From Kineococcus mangrovi (lineage in GTDB: Bacteria > Actinomycetota > Actinomycetes > Actinomycetales > Kineococcaceae), in the NCBI RefSeq assembly GCF_041320705.1, contig NZ_JBGGTQ010000003.1, positions 310,001 through 374,000 on the forward strand: DNA of 64,000 nt, written 5' to 3'. Below, piece by piece: positions 17,219-26,100 of this stretch; position 1 is the stretch's first letter, and the number at the start of each line of letters is the position of its first letter. Made by a program: the position numbers and the translations under genes. The notes below the pieces were generated by a model, which saw nothing but the letters and a program-made list of their open reading frames with translations, searched no databases and was not told where the DNA came from.

Positions 17219-18463
17219 ATGCCCCTCACCGGACCAGCACCGACACCAGCCGGAACACCCGCGCCGGGACCGACCCGCGCCCCTCGGCCCGCGGGAGACG
17301 CCGGCCGACTCCTCGCCGACTACCGCGACGGCTCGGTGTGGTTCTCGGCCGACCGGCGCCACCACCTCGGGACGGGAACCCGCCGTGAACTCTCCAGCGC
17401 CGAGGGCATCGGTCCCGGCCTGAGCGCGTCGACGACGTCTGCCCTGCGTCACGACCGTGACCACGGTGGCCCCGGCATCGCCCTGGGCGCGCTGCCCTTC
17501 GGTCCCGGAACCCCCGCGGCGCTCCGCATCCCGGACACGGTGCACCGAGCTGCCGGAACCGTCGGGAACGTCACCGCCGGGCTGCCCGCCGATCTCGTCG
17601 ACCTGGTCCCGCACCCGGGAGAGGCCGACTACGCGCACGCCGTCGCCACCGCCCTCCTGCGCCTGCGCGCCGAGGACGACGACCTGCGCAAGGTCGTGCT
17701 CAGCCGCACCCTGCGGGCCAGGACCCCCGCCCCCGTCGACGTCCGGGTGCTGCTGACCCGGTTGCTGTCCGCGGACCCCGACGCGTTCGTGTACGCCGTC
17801 GACCTGCCCCGCGACCCTGCCCGCGACGAGCCGGGCGGCGGTCCGCGCACTCTGGTGGGGGCCAGCCCCGAACTCCTGCTGGCCCGCCACGGCGACACCG
17901 TCACCGCGTGCCCGCTGGCCGGTTCGGCGCCGCGCTGCGAGGACCCCGCCGAGGACGCCCGCCGCGCTCGCGCCCTGCTGAGCTCGGCCAAGGACCTGAC
18001 CGAGCACGCCGTCGTCGCCGACGCCGTCCGCGGCGCCCTGGCGCCCTGGTGCCGGGACCTCGACGTGCCCGCCGTCCCGGAACTGCGCAGCAGCGCCACG
18101 CTGTGGCACCTGGCCACCCCCGTGACCGGTGTGCTCGCCTCCTCCAGCACGACCTCGCTGGACCTGCTGGCTGCCCTGCACCCGACCCCGGCGGTGTGCG
18201 GGGTCCCCGTGGACGCCGCGCGCCGGCTCATCGGCGACCTCGAACCGTTCGACCGCAGGTACTTCACCGGTGCCGTCGGCTGGTGCGACGCCGACGGGGA
18301 CGGGGAGTGGGCGGTCACCATCCGGTGCGCCGAGGTCCACGACCGCACGGTGACCCTGTTCGCCGGCGCCGGCATCGTCGCCGCGTCCGACCCCGACGCC
18401 GAGGTCGCCGAGACGGCCGCGAAGTTCCGGACCTCCCTCGCGGCGCTGGGGGTGGGCGCGTGA
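17219..18463 (+). CDS. dhbC: Isochorismate synthase (copy 2)
   Basis: 414-aa chorismate-binding enzyme with the key motifs retained: RKVVLSRTL, LVGASPELLLARHGD, CPLAGSAPR, SSAKDLTEHAVV, LHPTPAVCGVPV, FTGAVGWCDADGDGEW, GAGIVAASDPDAE. It is therefore likely active, unlike its relic neighbours. The frame extends upstream into the dhbA relic; ATG 17219 is chosen because GGAG lies six bases before it and similarity starts afterwards. It carries an extra 15-residue stretch (DPARDEPGGG region) compared with copy 1. Overlaps dhbE by GTGA. Confidence 0.88.
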   Translation: MPLTGPAPTPAGTPAPGPTRAPRPAGDAGRLLADYRDGSVWFSADRRHHLGTGTRRELSSAEGIGPGLSASTTSALRHDRDHGGPGIALGALPFGPGTPAALRIPDTVHRAAGTVGNVTAGLPADLVDLVPHPGEADYAHAVATALLRLRAEDDDLRKVVLSRTLRARTPAPVDVRVLLTRLLSADPDAFVYAVDLPRDPARDEPGGGPRTLVGASPELLLARHGDTVTACPLAGSAPRCEDPAEDARRARALLSSAKDLTEHAVVADAVRGALAPWCRDLDVPAVPELRSSATLWHLATPVTGVLASSSTTSLDLLAALHPTPAVCGVPVDAARRLIGDLEPFDRRYFTGAVGWCDADGDGEWAVTIRCAEVHDRTVTLFAGAGIVAASDPDAEVAETAAKFRTSLAALGVGA

Positions 18464-20190
18464 GGACCACCGCGACCGGGAGCACCGCGCCGGTGGACCC
18501 GGCGTCGTGGGAGCAGGCGTCGTGGGAGCAGGCGTCGTGGGAGCAGGCGTCGTGGGAGCAGACGCTGTGGGGCCAGTTCGACCGCAGCGCGCAGCAACGG
18601 CCCGGGGCGCTCGCGCTGGTCGCCTCCGACGCCCACGGCCACGACGTCCGCTGGTCCTACGCCGAGCTGCGCGATCGTGCGGTGCGGACCGCGGCCGGCC
18701 TGCTGCGGTCCGGCACGGCCCCCGGCGACCCCGTGCTCGTGCAGCTGCCCAACCGGGCCGAGTTCGCCGTCCTGGTCCTGGCGTCGTTCCGGCTCGGCGC
18801 CCGGCCCGTCTTCGCCCTGCCGGCGCACCGCTCCGGCGAACTGCGCCACGTGGCCCGGACGAGCGGCGCCGAGGTCTTCGTCACCGCCGACGTCACCGGC
18901 AGCGGGCGGGCGGCCTGCGACCACCGTGACCTGGCGCGCGACCTGACGACCGCCGACGACAGCGCCGTGCGGACCGTGCTGGTCGCCGGGGTGGCGCAGG
19001 AGTTCGCAGACCTCGCCGAGGTGGCGGTGGACGACGTGCAGGCCGCCGAGGCCGCGTTGCCCGCCCCGCCCGGACCCGCCGCGACGGCGTTCCTGCAGCT
19101 GTCCGGGGGCACCACCGGTCTGCCCAAGCTCATCCCGCGGACCGGGGGGACCTACGCGTACACCGTCTCGGAGAGCGCCCGGCTCTGCGGCTTGACGCCG
19201 GACAGCGTGATGCTCGTCGTGCTCCCGGTCGCGCACAACTACCCCATGAGTTCCCCCGGGATCCTGGGCACCTGGTGCGCCGGAGGCACGGTCGTCCTGG
19301 CCGCCGACCCGTCCCCGGCGGCCGCGTTCGAGCTCATCGCCCGCGAGGGCGTCACGCACACCTCCCTGGTCCCGCCGTTGGCCCTGCTGTGGACCGCGGC
19401 CGCGGAGGCCCGTGCCGACGAGCGCGGTACCGGTGCCGGCGCGCCCGACCTGTCGTCGCTGCGGGTGGTCGGTGTCGGCGGGGCCAAGTGCACCCCCGAA
19501 CTGGCCCGCCGCGTGCAGGAACTCCTCGGGGCCCGGTTGCAGCAGGTGTTCGGGATGGCCGAGGGGCTGGTGAACTACACCCGCCTGGACGACCCCGACG
19601 ACGTCGTCCTCACCACCCAGGGCCGCCCGCTCAGCCCGCGGGACGAGATCCGCGTCGTGGACGAGCAGGACCGTGACGTCCCCGACGGTGAACCCGGGTT
19701 CCTCCTCACCCGCGGCCCGTACACGATCCGCGGGTACGTCGCGGCCGACGGTTCGGCCGAGGCGCACAACCGCACCGCGTTCACGGCCGACGGGTTCTAC
19801 CGGACCGGTGACCTCGTCCGCCGCCGTCCCGACGGGAACCTCGTCGTGGAGGGCCGGGACGCCGACCGCATCAACCGCGGCGGGGAGAAGCTGTCCGCCG
19901 AGGAGGTCGAGGACGTGCTGCTCACCCTGCCCGGGGTGCACGACGTGGCCGTCGTCGGCCTGCCCGACGAGTTCCTCGGCGAACGCACCTGCGCGTTCGT
20001 CGTCCCCCGGCCCGGTGCGAGCCCCACCGTCGGCGACGTCCGCCGGCACGTGCGGGCCGCGGGCCTGGCCGAGTACAAGGTCCCCGACCGCGTGGAACTC
20101 CTCGACTCCTTCCCGCCCACGGCCGTGGGCAAGACCAGCCGGCGCCGGTTGCGCGCCGCCCTCGCCGAGCTCGTCCGCGCCCGCGCGTGA
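18460..20190 (+). CDS. dhbE: 2,3-dihydroxybenzoate-AMP ligase
   Basis: Stand-alone aryl adenylation enzyme (576 aa) that activates DHB and loads it on the aryl carrier protein. Motifs: LSGGTTGLPKLIPRT (P-loop), [47 protein letters not shown], and the C-terminal catalytic Lys in AVGKTSRRRL. Ser in MSSPG and Val in GLVNY are the residues I recall for DHB rather than salicylate enzymes (Cys/Leu there). Only one copy exists in the window. Its N-terminus contains a 15-bp tandem repeat (18502-18576). GTG start overlaps the dhbC stop. Confidence 0.93.
   Translation: MRTTATGSTAPVDPASWEQASWEQASWEQASWEQTLWGQFDRSAQQRPGALALVASDAHGHDVRWSYAELRDRAVRTAAGLLRSGTAPGDPVLVQLPNRAEFAVLVLASFRLGARPVFALPAHRSGELRHVARTSGAEVFVTADVTGSGRAACDHRDLARDLTTADDSAVRTVLVAGVAQEFADLAEVAVDDVQAAEAALPAPPGPAATAFLQLSGGTTGLPKLIPRTGGTYAYTVSESARLCGLTPDSVMLVVLPVAHNYPMSSPGILGTWCAGGTVVLAADPSPAAAFELIAREGVTHTSLVPPLALLWTAAAEARADERGTGAGAPDLSSLRVVGVGGAKCTPELARRVQELLGARLQQVFGMAEGLVNYTRLDDPDDVVLTTQGRPLSPRDEIRVVDEQDRDVPDGEPGFLLTRGPYTIRGYVAADGSAEAHNRTAFTADGFYRTGDLVRRRPDGNLVVEGRDADRINRGGEKLSAEEVEDVLLTLPGVHDVAVVGLPDEFLGERTCAFVVPRPGASPTVGDVRRHVRAAGLAEYKVPDRVELLDSFPPTAVGKTSRRRLRAALAELVRARA
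18502..18576 (+). repeat. 15-bp in-frame minisatellite in dhbE
   Basis: Four exact copies of GCGTCGTGGGAGCAG (18502-18561), encoding Ala-Ser-Trp-Glu-Gln four times, followed by a degenerate fifth unit (ACGCTGTGGGGCCAG, 18562-18576). The last unit corresponds to the normal conserved start of DHB ligases (a Trp shortly before the first helix). Copy number can change by replication slippage without breaking the frame. Confidence 0.95.
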
Positions 20191-20219
20191 CCCGCAGCCC
20201 CGTCCACCCAGGAGCCACC

Positions 20220-20774
20220 GTGACCAGCACCACCCTGCCCGGGACCACGATCCCCACCCTCGTCGACCACCCCCTCCCGCGGCCGGCGGAGCTGCCCGCG
20301 CCCCGGGTGGACCGGGCCCCCGACCCCGCGCGTGCCGTCCTGCTCCTGCACGACCTGCAGGAGCACTCCCTCGACGCCCCCACCCCCACGTCGCGAGCGC
20401 AGCCGCCGGCCGCCGTCCGGCGGGTGCGGGGGAGCGGGCGCCGTCCCGAACGCGCCGGGACCGCGGCCGAGGTCGCCCCCCGCGGTGGGGACACCGTCCT
20501 GCCCGAGCGGCGCCACTCCGCCTCCCACCGCTCCACCCCCGGCGCGGACCCGGCCCGGTCCGGGCGCGACCAGCTCCTGGTCACCGGGGTCTGCGCGAGC
20601 ACCGGCCGCCAGGTCAGCGCCTGCGAGGCGTTCACGGGCGACGTGCAGCCGTTCCTCGTCGGCGACGCCGTGGCCGACGTCGACCGCGCCCGCCACGACG
20701 GGGCGCTGGGCTGGGTGAGCGCCACCTGCGGGGTCGTGCTGTCGGCCGACCGGGTGGACGAGGTGTTCGCGTGA
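20220..20774 (+). pseudogene. Decayed isochorismatase (frame intact, catalytic residues lost)
   Basis: 184-aa product clearly related to the intact DhbB at 3045-3731: LLLHDLQEHS at the N-terminus and RDQLLVTGVCAS, DVQPFLVGDAVADVD at the C-terminus. The nucleophile Cys is replaced by Arg130 (STGRQ against SIGCW), the Lys region LTKHRYSA has become LPERRHSA, and some 35-40 central residues are missing with low similarity in between. Only the Asp is kept. No stop or frameshift is present; AGGAG precedes GTG 20220 and the stop overlaps the next gene, so it is probably still translated, perhaps just to keep coupling. Confidence 0.8.
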
Positions 20775-22060
20775 GCGGCACCCTGGACCTGCTCGGGGTC
20801 GGTCTCGGCCCCGCCAACCTCGCCCTCGCCCTCGCCGTGGACGAGGTGACCACCCCGTTCGAGGCGTTGTTCGTGGAGCGCCAGCCGACCTTCGGCTGGC
20901 ACCGGGGGATGCTGCTGCCCGGGGCCACGCTGCAGGTGTCCTTCCTCAAGGACCTGGTGACCCAGCGGAACCCGACCAGCCCGGCGAGTTTCGTGTGCTA
21001 CCTGCACGAGCGGGGCCGGCTGGCGGACTTCGTCAACGCCCGCACCTTCTACCCGACGCGGTTGGAGTACCACGACTACCTCGAGTGGGCCGCCGCCCGG
21101 GTGCGCACCCCCGTCCGCTACGGCACGTCGGTCACGGCGCTGCGCGGGGTGCGCGAGGACGGGCGGGTCGTCGCCGTCGAGGCCGAACTGTCCGACGGTT
21201 CGCTCGCCCGCGCCCGGTCGGTGACCCTCGGCACCGGGTTGCGTCCGCGGCTGGCGCAGGGTCTGACCCACAGCGACCGGCTGCGGCACACCGCGACGTT
21301 CCTGCCGGACGTCGAGGAGTTCGAGGCCACCGGCGCGCAGCGACCCGTGTTCGTCGTCCTGGGTTCGGGGCAGAGCGCCGCGGAGGTGGTGCACCACCTG
21401 CACCAGCGGTTCCCCACCGCCCACGTGCACTCGGTGTTCCGCTCCTACGGGTTCTCCCCGGCCGACGACAGCCCGTTCGCCAACCAGGTGTTCGACCCCG
21501 AGGCGGTCGAGGAGTTCCACGCCGCACCGGCGGCGGTGCGCGAGGAGCTGCTGCGCCGGCACGCGGGGACGAACTACTCCGTGGTGGACCTCGACCTCAT
21601 CGAGGAGCTGTACCGCCTGGAGTACGCCGAACGCGTGGCCGGGACCCACCGCCTGCACCTGCACCGCGCCAGTGAGGTCGTGGACGTGTCCGAGACGACC
21701 GACGCGGTCGCGGTGACGGTCCGGGAACGCACGACCGGTGCCGTGCAGCACGTCCGGGCCGACCGGGTGTTCTGCGCCACCGGGTACGACCACCTCGACC
21801 CCGCGGAACTGCTGACGGACCTGGCCGGGTCCGTCCTGCGCGACGCCGCCGGGCGGGTCCGCGTGCGCCGCGACCACCGACTGGTCACCACCGACGACGT
21901 GACCGCGGCGATCCACCTCCTGGGCGGCACCGAGCACACCCACGGGTTGAGTTCGTCCCTGCTGTCCAACGTCGCCCCCCGGGCGGGGGAGGTGCTGGAC
22001 GCCGTGCTGGCCGACGCTTCGGCGCCCGCGCGTCCCGGCCGCCCCGCCCTCGTCCCCTGA
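20771..22060 (+). CDS. L-ornithine N5-monooxygenase (PvdA/SidA type)
   Basis: FAD- and NADPH-dependent hydroxylase (429 aa) making N5-hydroxyornithine, the hydroxamate building block. Seen: FAD motif [12 protein letters not shown] at residues 9-20, [20 protein letters not shown] near 60, [12 protein letters not shown], the NADPH motif [11 protein letters not shown] and the late [10 protein letters not shown]. The QRNPTSP and FYPTR segments resemble PvdA-type ornithine enzymes more than lysine hydroxylases, from memory. GTG start overlaps the preceding gene. The hydroxyornithine code read from the third NRPS A domain supports this. Confidence 0.92.
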   Translation: MSGTLDLLGVGLGPANLALALAVDEVTTPFEALFVERQPTFGWHRGMLLPGATLQVSFLKDLVTQRNPTSPASFVCYLHERGRLADFVNARTFYPTRLEYHDYLEWAAARVRTPVRYGTSVTALRGVREDGRVVAVEAELSDGSLARARSVTLGTGLRPRLAQGLTHSDRLRHTATFLPDVEEFEATGAQRPVFVVLGSGQSAAEVVHHLHQRFPTAHVHSVFRSYGFSPADDSPFANQVFDPEAVEEFHAAPAAVREELLRRHAGTNYSVVDLDLIEELYRLEYAERVAGTHRLHLHRASEVVDVSETTDAVAVTVRERTTGAVQHVRADRVFCATGYDHLDPAELLTDLAGSVLRDAAGRVRVRRDHRLVTTDDVTAAIHLLGGTEHTHGLSSSLLSNVAPRAGEVLDAVLADASAPARPGRPALVP

Positions 22061-22076
22061 CCGAACGGAGAGACCT

Positions 22077-22292
22077 GTGACCAACCCCTTCGACGACCCC
22101 GACGGCCGCTTCCTGGTCCTCGTCAACGCCGAGGACCAGCACTCCCTGTGGCCCGCGTTCGCCGCCGTCCCCGCCGGGTGGGACACGGTCTTCGGGCCGG
22201 GTTCCCGCGAGGACGCGCTGGCCCACGTGGAGGCGCACTGGACCGACCTGCGCCCGCGGAGCCTGCGCGAGGCGATGGCCGACCGGTCGTGA
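22077..22292 (+). CDS. MbtH-like NRPS chaperone
   Basis: 71-aa protein with the family fingerprint: [15 protein letters not shown], then [10 protein letters not shown] (Asn-x-Glu-x-Gln-x-Ser-x-Trp-Pro), PAGWDTVFG and [12 protein letters not shown]. MbtH proteins bind adenylation domains and are often needed for their folding and activity. It sits three genes from the NRPS it presumably serves. Its stop overlaps the start of the reductase gene (GTGA). Confidence 0.97.
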   Translation: MTNPFDDPDGRFLVLVNAEDQHSLWPAFAAVPAGWDTVFGPGSREDALAHVEAHWTDLRPRSLREAMADRS

Positions 22293-23101
22293 GGGCCGGT
22301 CTCGCCGCGTCGCCCGAGGTGCCCACCAAGGTCGGGTACCCCGTCGGCCTGCGGCGACTCGTCGTGCTGCGCCGGGAACAGCTGAACCGGTCGCTGCTGC
22401 GCGTGGTGCTGGGCGGTGCGGACCTCGCGGGTTTCTGCAGCCGGGTCCCCGAGGAGCACGTGCGCCTGCTGTTCCCCGATCCCGACGGGAGCCTGCGGCT
22501 GCCCGTCCCCGAGGGACCCGACCTGCGCTGGCCCCGGCCGCTGCCGACCTCGCGGGAGTACACCGTCCGCCACCACGACCCCGACGCCGGGGAACTGTGG
22601 ATCGACCTGGCCGTGCACCCCGGGGGGTTGGCCTCGGACTGGGCCGTGGCCGCGGCCCCGGGGACCCGCGTCCACGTCGCGGGTCCTCCCGGCGGGATGG
22701 TGCTGCCCGGGGGCTTCGACCGGTTCCTGTTCGCCGGGGACCTCACCGCCCAGCCCCAGATCGCCCGTTACCTCGAACGCCTGCCGTCCACCGCGACCGG
22801 CTGGGCCGTGCTCGACGTGGTCGACGCGGGTGAGGAACTCCCGATGACCGCACCCGCCGGGGTGCAGGTGAGCTGGGTGCACCGCGGCGACGTCCCGGTG
22901 CACCCCGGCGGTGCCTTCGAGCGGGTCCTGCGTTCGCTCCCGCTCGACGGGGGCGCCCGGACCTTCCTCTGGATCGCCGGTGAGGCGGGGGTCCTGAAAC
23001 CCCTGCGCCGCTGGGTCCGCCACGACCTGGGCCTGCCCCGCTCCGACCACCTCGTCACCGGTTACTGGAAACGCGGCGTCGCCGACTACGACGAGGACTG
23101 A
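22289..23101 (+). CDS. Siderophore-interacting protein (FAD ferric-siderophore reductase, ViuB type)
   Basis: 270-aa cytosolic flavoprotein expected to reduce ferric siderophore and release iron. Motifs of the SIP family: [10 protein letters not shown] (flavin binding R-x-Y-T), [26 protein letters not shown] and the C-terminal [15 protein letters not shown] (Tyr-Trp-Lys-x-Gly). GTG 22289 overlaps the mbtH stop. Present in the same operon as the NRPS, it completes the cycle of synthesis, import and iron release. Confidence 0.93.
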   Translation: MRAGLAASPEVPTKVGYPVGLRRLVVLRREQLNRSLLRVVLGGADLAGFCSRVPEEHVRLLFPDPDGSLRLPVPEGPDLRWPRPLPTSREYTVRHHDPDAGELWIDLAVHPGGLASDWAVAAAPGTRVHVAGPPGGMVLPGGFDRFLFAGDLTAQPQIARYLERLPSTATGWAVLDVVDAGEELPMTAPAGVQVSWVHRGDVPVHPGGAFERVLRSLPLDGGARTFLWIAGEAGVLKPLRRWVRHDLGLPRSDHLVTGYWKRGVADYDED

Positions 23102-23133
23102 CCACCCCGGAACCCCCGGGAGACAGGAACACC

Positions 23134-26100
23134 GTGAACTCCGTGGACCCCACCCGCACCGGCCTGCCGCTGACCGCGGCCCAGCTCGGCATCTGGAACG
23201 CCCAACGCCTCGACCCGGCCTCCCGCGACTACCTCGTCGGGGAGGTGCTGGAGGTCCGCTCCGAGCGCCCGGTCGACGTGGACGCGTTCGCGGAGGCGGT
23301 GCGGCGCACCGTGGACGAGGCGGAGACCCTGCGGGTGCGGGTGCACGAGACCCCCGACGGCCCCCGGCAGGTGGTCGACCCCGCCCCCGCGACGGGGCCC
23401 GACGTGATCGACCTGCGCGGGGAGAGCGACCCGCGGCTGCTCGCCGAGACCCTGGTCGAGGCCGAACGCGCCCGCGCCTCGGAGGCCTGCCGGGCCGTGG
23501 TGGACCGTGAACTGCACACCCACGTCCTGCTGCGGTTGTCCGACACCGAGGTGTGGTGCGTGCAGCTCTACCACCACCTCGTCGTCGACGGGTACTCCGC
23601 CGCCGTCCTCACCCGCCGCGTCGCCGCGCACCACACCGCGCTGGTCACCGGCCGACCGGTCGCGCCCTGCACCTTCGGCACCCTGGAGCAGGTCGTGGCC
23701 GCCGACGCCGCCTACCGCGCCGGCGAGCGCGCCGGCGTCGACCGTGAGCACTGGCGGCGCGCCCTCAGCCCGCTGCCCACCGACCGCGCCGGTCTCGTCC
23801 CCCTCGCCGGTCCCGACGCCGCGCGCCGGACCCTGCGCAGTCGCGCGGTGCTCGGCGTCGAGCAGGTGCAGCGGCTGCACGCCGTCGCCGAGGGGCTGCG
23901 CAGCACCTGGGCGGACGTCCTCATCGCCGGGTACGCCGGGTTCCTGCACCGCTGGCACGGGTGGCGCGACGTCGTGCTCGCCCTGCCCGTGATGGCCCGC
24001 TCCGGGGTGCTGCTGCGCACCCCGGCGATGGCCGTGAACGTGCTGCCGCTGCGGGTCCGGGTCGAGGGGCAGGACACCGCCGCCGACCTCGTGGCCCGGG
24101 TCGGGGAGGACCTGACCACCCTGCGCCGCCACCAGCGCTACCGCGGCGAGGACCTGCCCGCCGACCTGGGCGACCCCCGCGCCGCGGACCTGCTGCACGG
24201 GGTGGGCATCAACGTGAAGGCGTTCGACCTGCACTTCGACTTCGCCGGCGCGCGGGGGGAGCTGCGCAACGTCGCCGGCGGGCCCCCGGAGGACCTCGGC
24301 CTGACCGTCACCCCGCTGCCCGGGGGGGAGCTGTTGCTGGGGTTCGAGGTCGCGGCCGCGGGCACCGACCAGATCAGCCTGGACCGGCGCACCGAGGCCC
24401 TCGTCCACGTCCTGGACCGGTTCCTCGGCCTGGGCGGCCCCGACGAGGCCGCCACGGGTGTCTCGCTGGCCGACGTCGAGCTGCTCACCCCGCAGCGGCG
24501 CACGCAGGTGCTGGCCGAACGCGCCGTCCCCGGCGCCGGTCCCCTGGTTCCCGGCGCGGTGCCTGAGCACCCCGTGGACGCCCTCGTGCGGCTGGCGCTG
24601 GCCGACCCCGACGCGCCCGCGCTGACCGCCGGCGCGGTCCGCTGGAGCCGCGGCGAGCTGGCGCAGCGGGTGCACCGGCTGGCCCGGGTGCTGCGCTTGC
24701 GCGGGCTCGGCCCCGACGACGTGGTCGCGCTGGCCCTGCCCCGGACCGGGGACCTCGTCGTGGCCCTGCTCGCCGTCCTGGAGGCCGGTGCCGCCTTCCT
24801 GCCCCTGGACCTGACCCACCCGCCGACCCGTCGCCGCGAGCTCGTCGTCGAGTCCGGTGCCGTCCTCGTCCTGGGCGCGGAGCAGGACTGCCCCGTCCCC
24901 GTGCTCGGGCTCGACGGGACCGGGGACGGGGACGCGACCCCGGTGCGCCCCGAGGAGCTGGCCGCCCCCCGGCACCCCGAGCACCTGGCCTACGTGACCT
25001 GCACGTCGGGTTCGACCGGGCGGCCCAAGGCGGTCGGCACCCGGGTCGGCGGGTTGACCGCCCTGCTGCAGCACCAGCGCGGCACCGTCCACGCCGACGC
25101 CGCGGCCCGGGCCGGGCACCGGTTGCGGACCGCGCACTCGGCCTCCTTCGCCTTCGACGCCGCGATCGACCAGCTGCTGTGGCTGCTCACCGGCCACGAG
25201 GTGCACCTCTACGACGAGGACGTCGTCCGCGACGCCGCCGCGCTGGTGCGGGCCCTGCGCGCCGACGCCGTCGACGTGCTGGACACCACCCCCGCGATGG
25301 CCGGGCAGCTGCTGGACCACGGGCTGTTCGCCGACGCGGCCCCGCTGAGCACCGTTCTCGTGGGGGGAGAAGCGGTCCCGGCCGCGCTGTGGCGACGGCT
25401 CGCGGACGCGGCCGGTGCCGCGGGGGCGGTGGTGTGGAACGTGTACGGCCCCACCGAGGCCACCGTCGACGCCCTGCTCGGCCGGGTCGAGGGGCCGGAC
25501 GTCGTGGTCGGCGGACCGCTGGCCGGCACTCGCGCCCACCTGCTCGACGAGACCCTGCGCCCCGTCCCGGACGGGCAGCGCGGGGAGCTGTACCTGGCGG
25601 GTCCGCACCTGGCCCGCGGCTACCTCGACCGCCCCGGGGCCAGCGCGGAACGGTTCGTCGCCGACCCCTTCGGCGCTCCCGGCGAGCGGCTCTACCGCAC
25701 CGGGGACCTGGCCCGCTGGGTGCCCGGGCGGGGTCTGCAGGTGCTGGGCCGCGGGGACGGGCAGGTCAAGGTCCGTGGACACCGGGTCGAGCTGGGCGAG
25801 GTCGAGACCGCCCTCGGCGCGCTGCCGGGGGTGGCCGCGGCGGCCGCCGTCGTCCGCACCGACGGCCCCGCCCCCCGGCTGGTCGGGTACGTCGTGCCGA
25901 CCGGCGCCCGGGAACTCACCGGGACGGTGCTGCGGACCGAGCTGACCGGGGTCGTGCCCGACCACCTCGTGCCCGCCGCCGTCGTCGTGCTGGACGTCCT
26001 GCCGCTGACCGGGAACGGGAAGCTCGACCGTGCCGCACTACCTGCGCCGCAGCGTGTCCCGACGTCGGGCGGGGTGGTCCGCACCCCCGCGGAGGAGGCC

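Noticed and set aside
18460-20190. Salicylate as the aryl substrate of the ligase
   Set aside because: The HNYPMSSPG and GLVNYTRLDD residues match DHB-type ligases as I recall them, and complete DHB genes rather than a salicylate synthase are present.
22335-23101. Possibility that the SIP-type reductase is fused to MbtH
   Set aside because: A TGA at 22290-22292 separates them; they overlap only by GTGA coupling.
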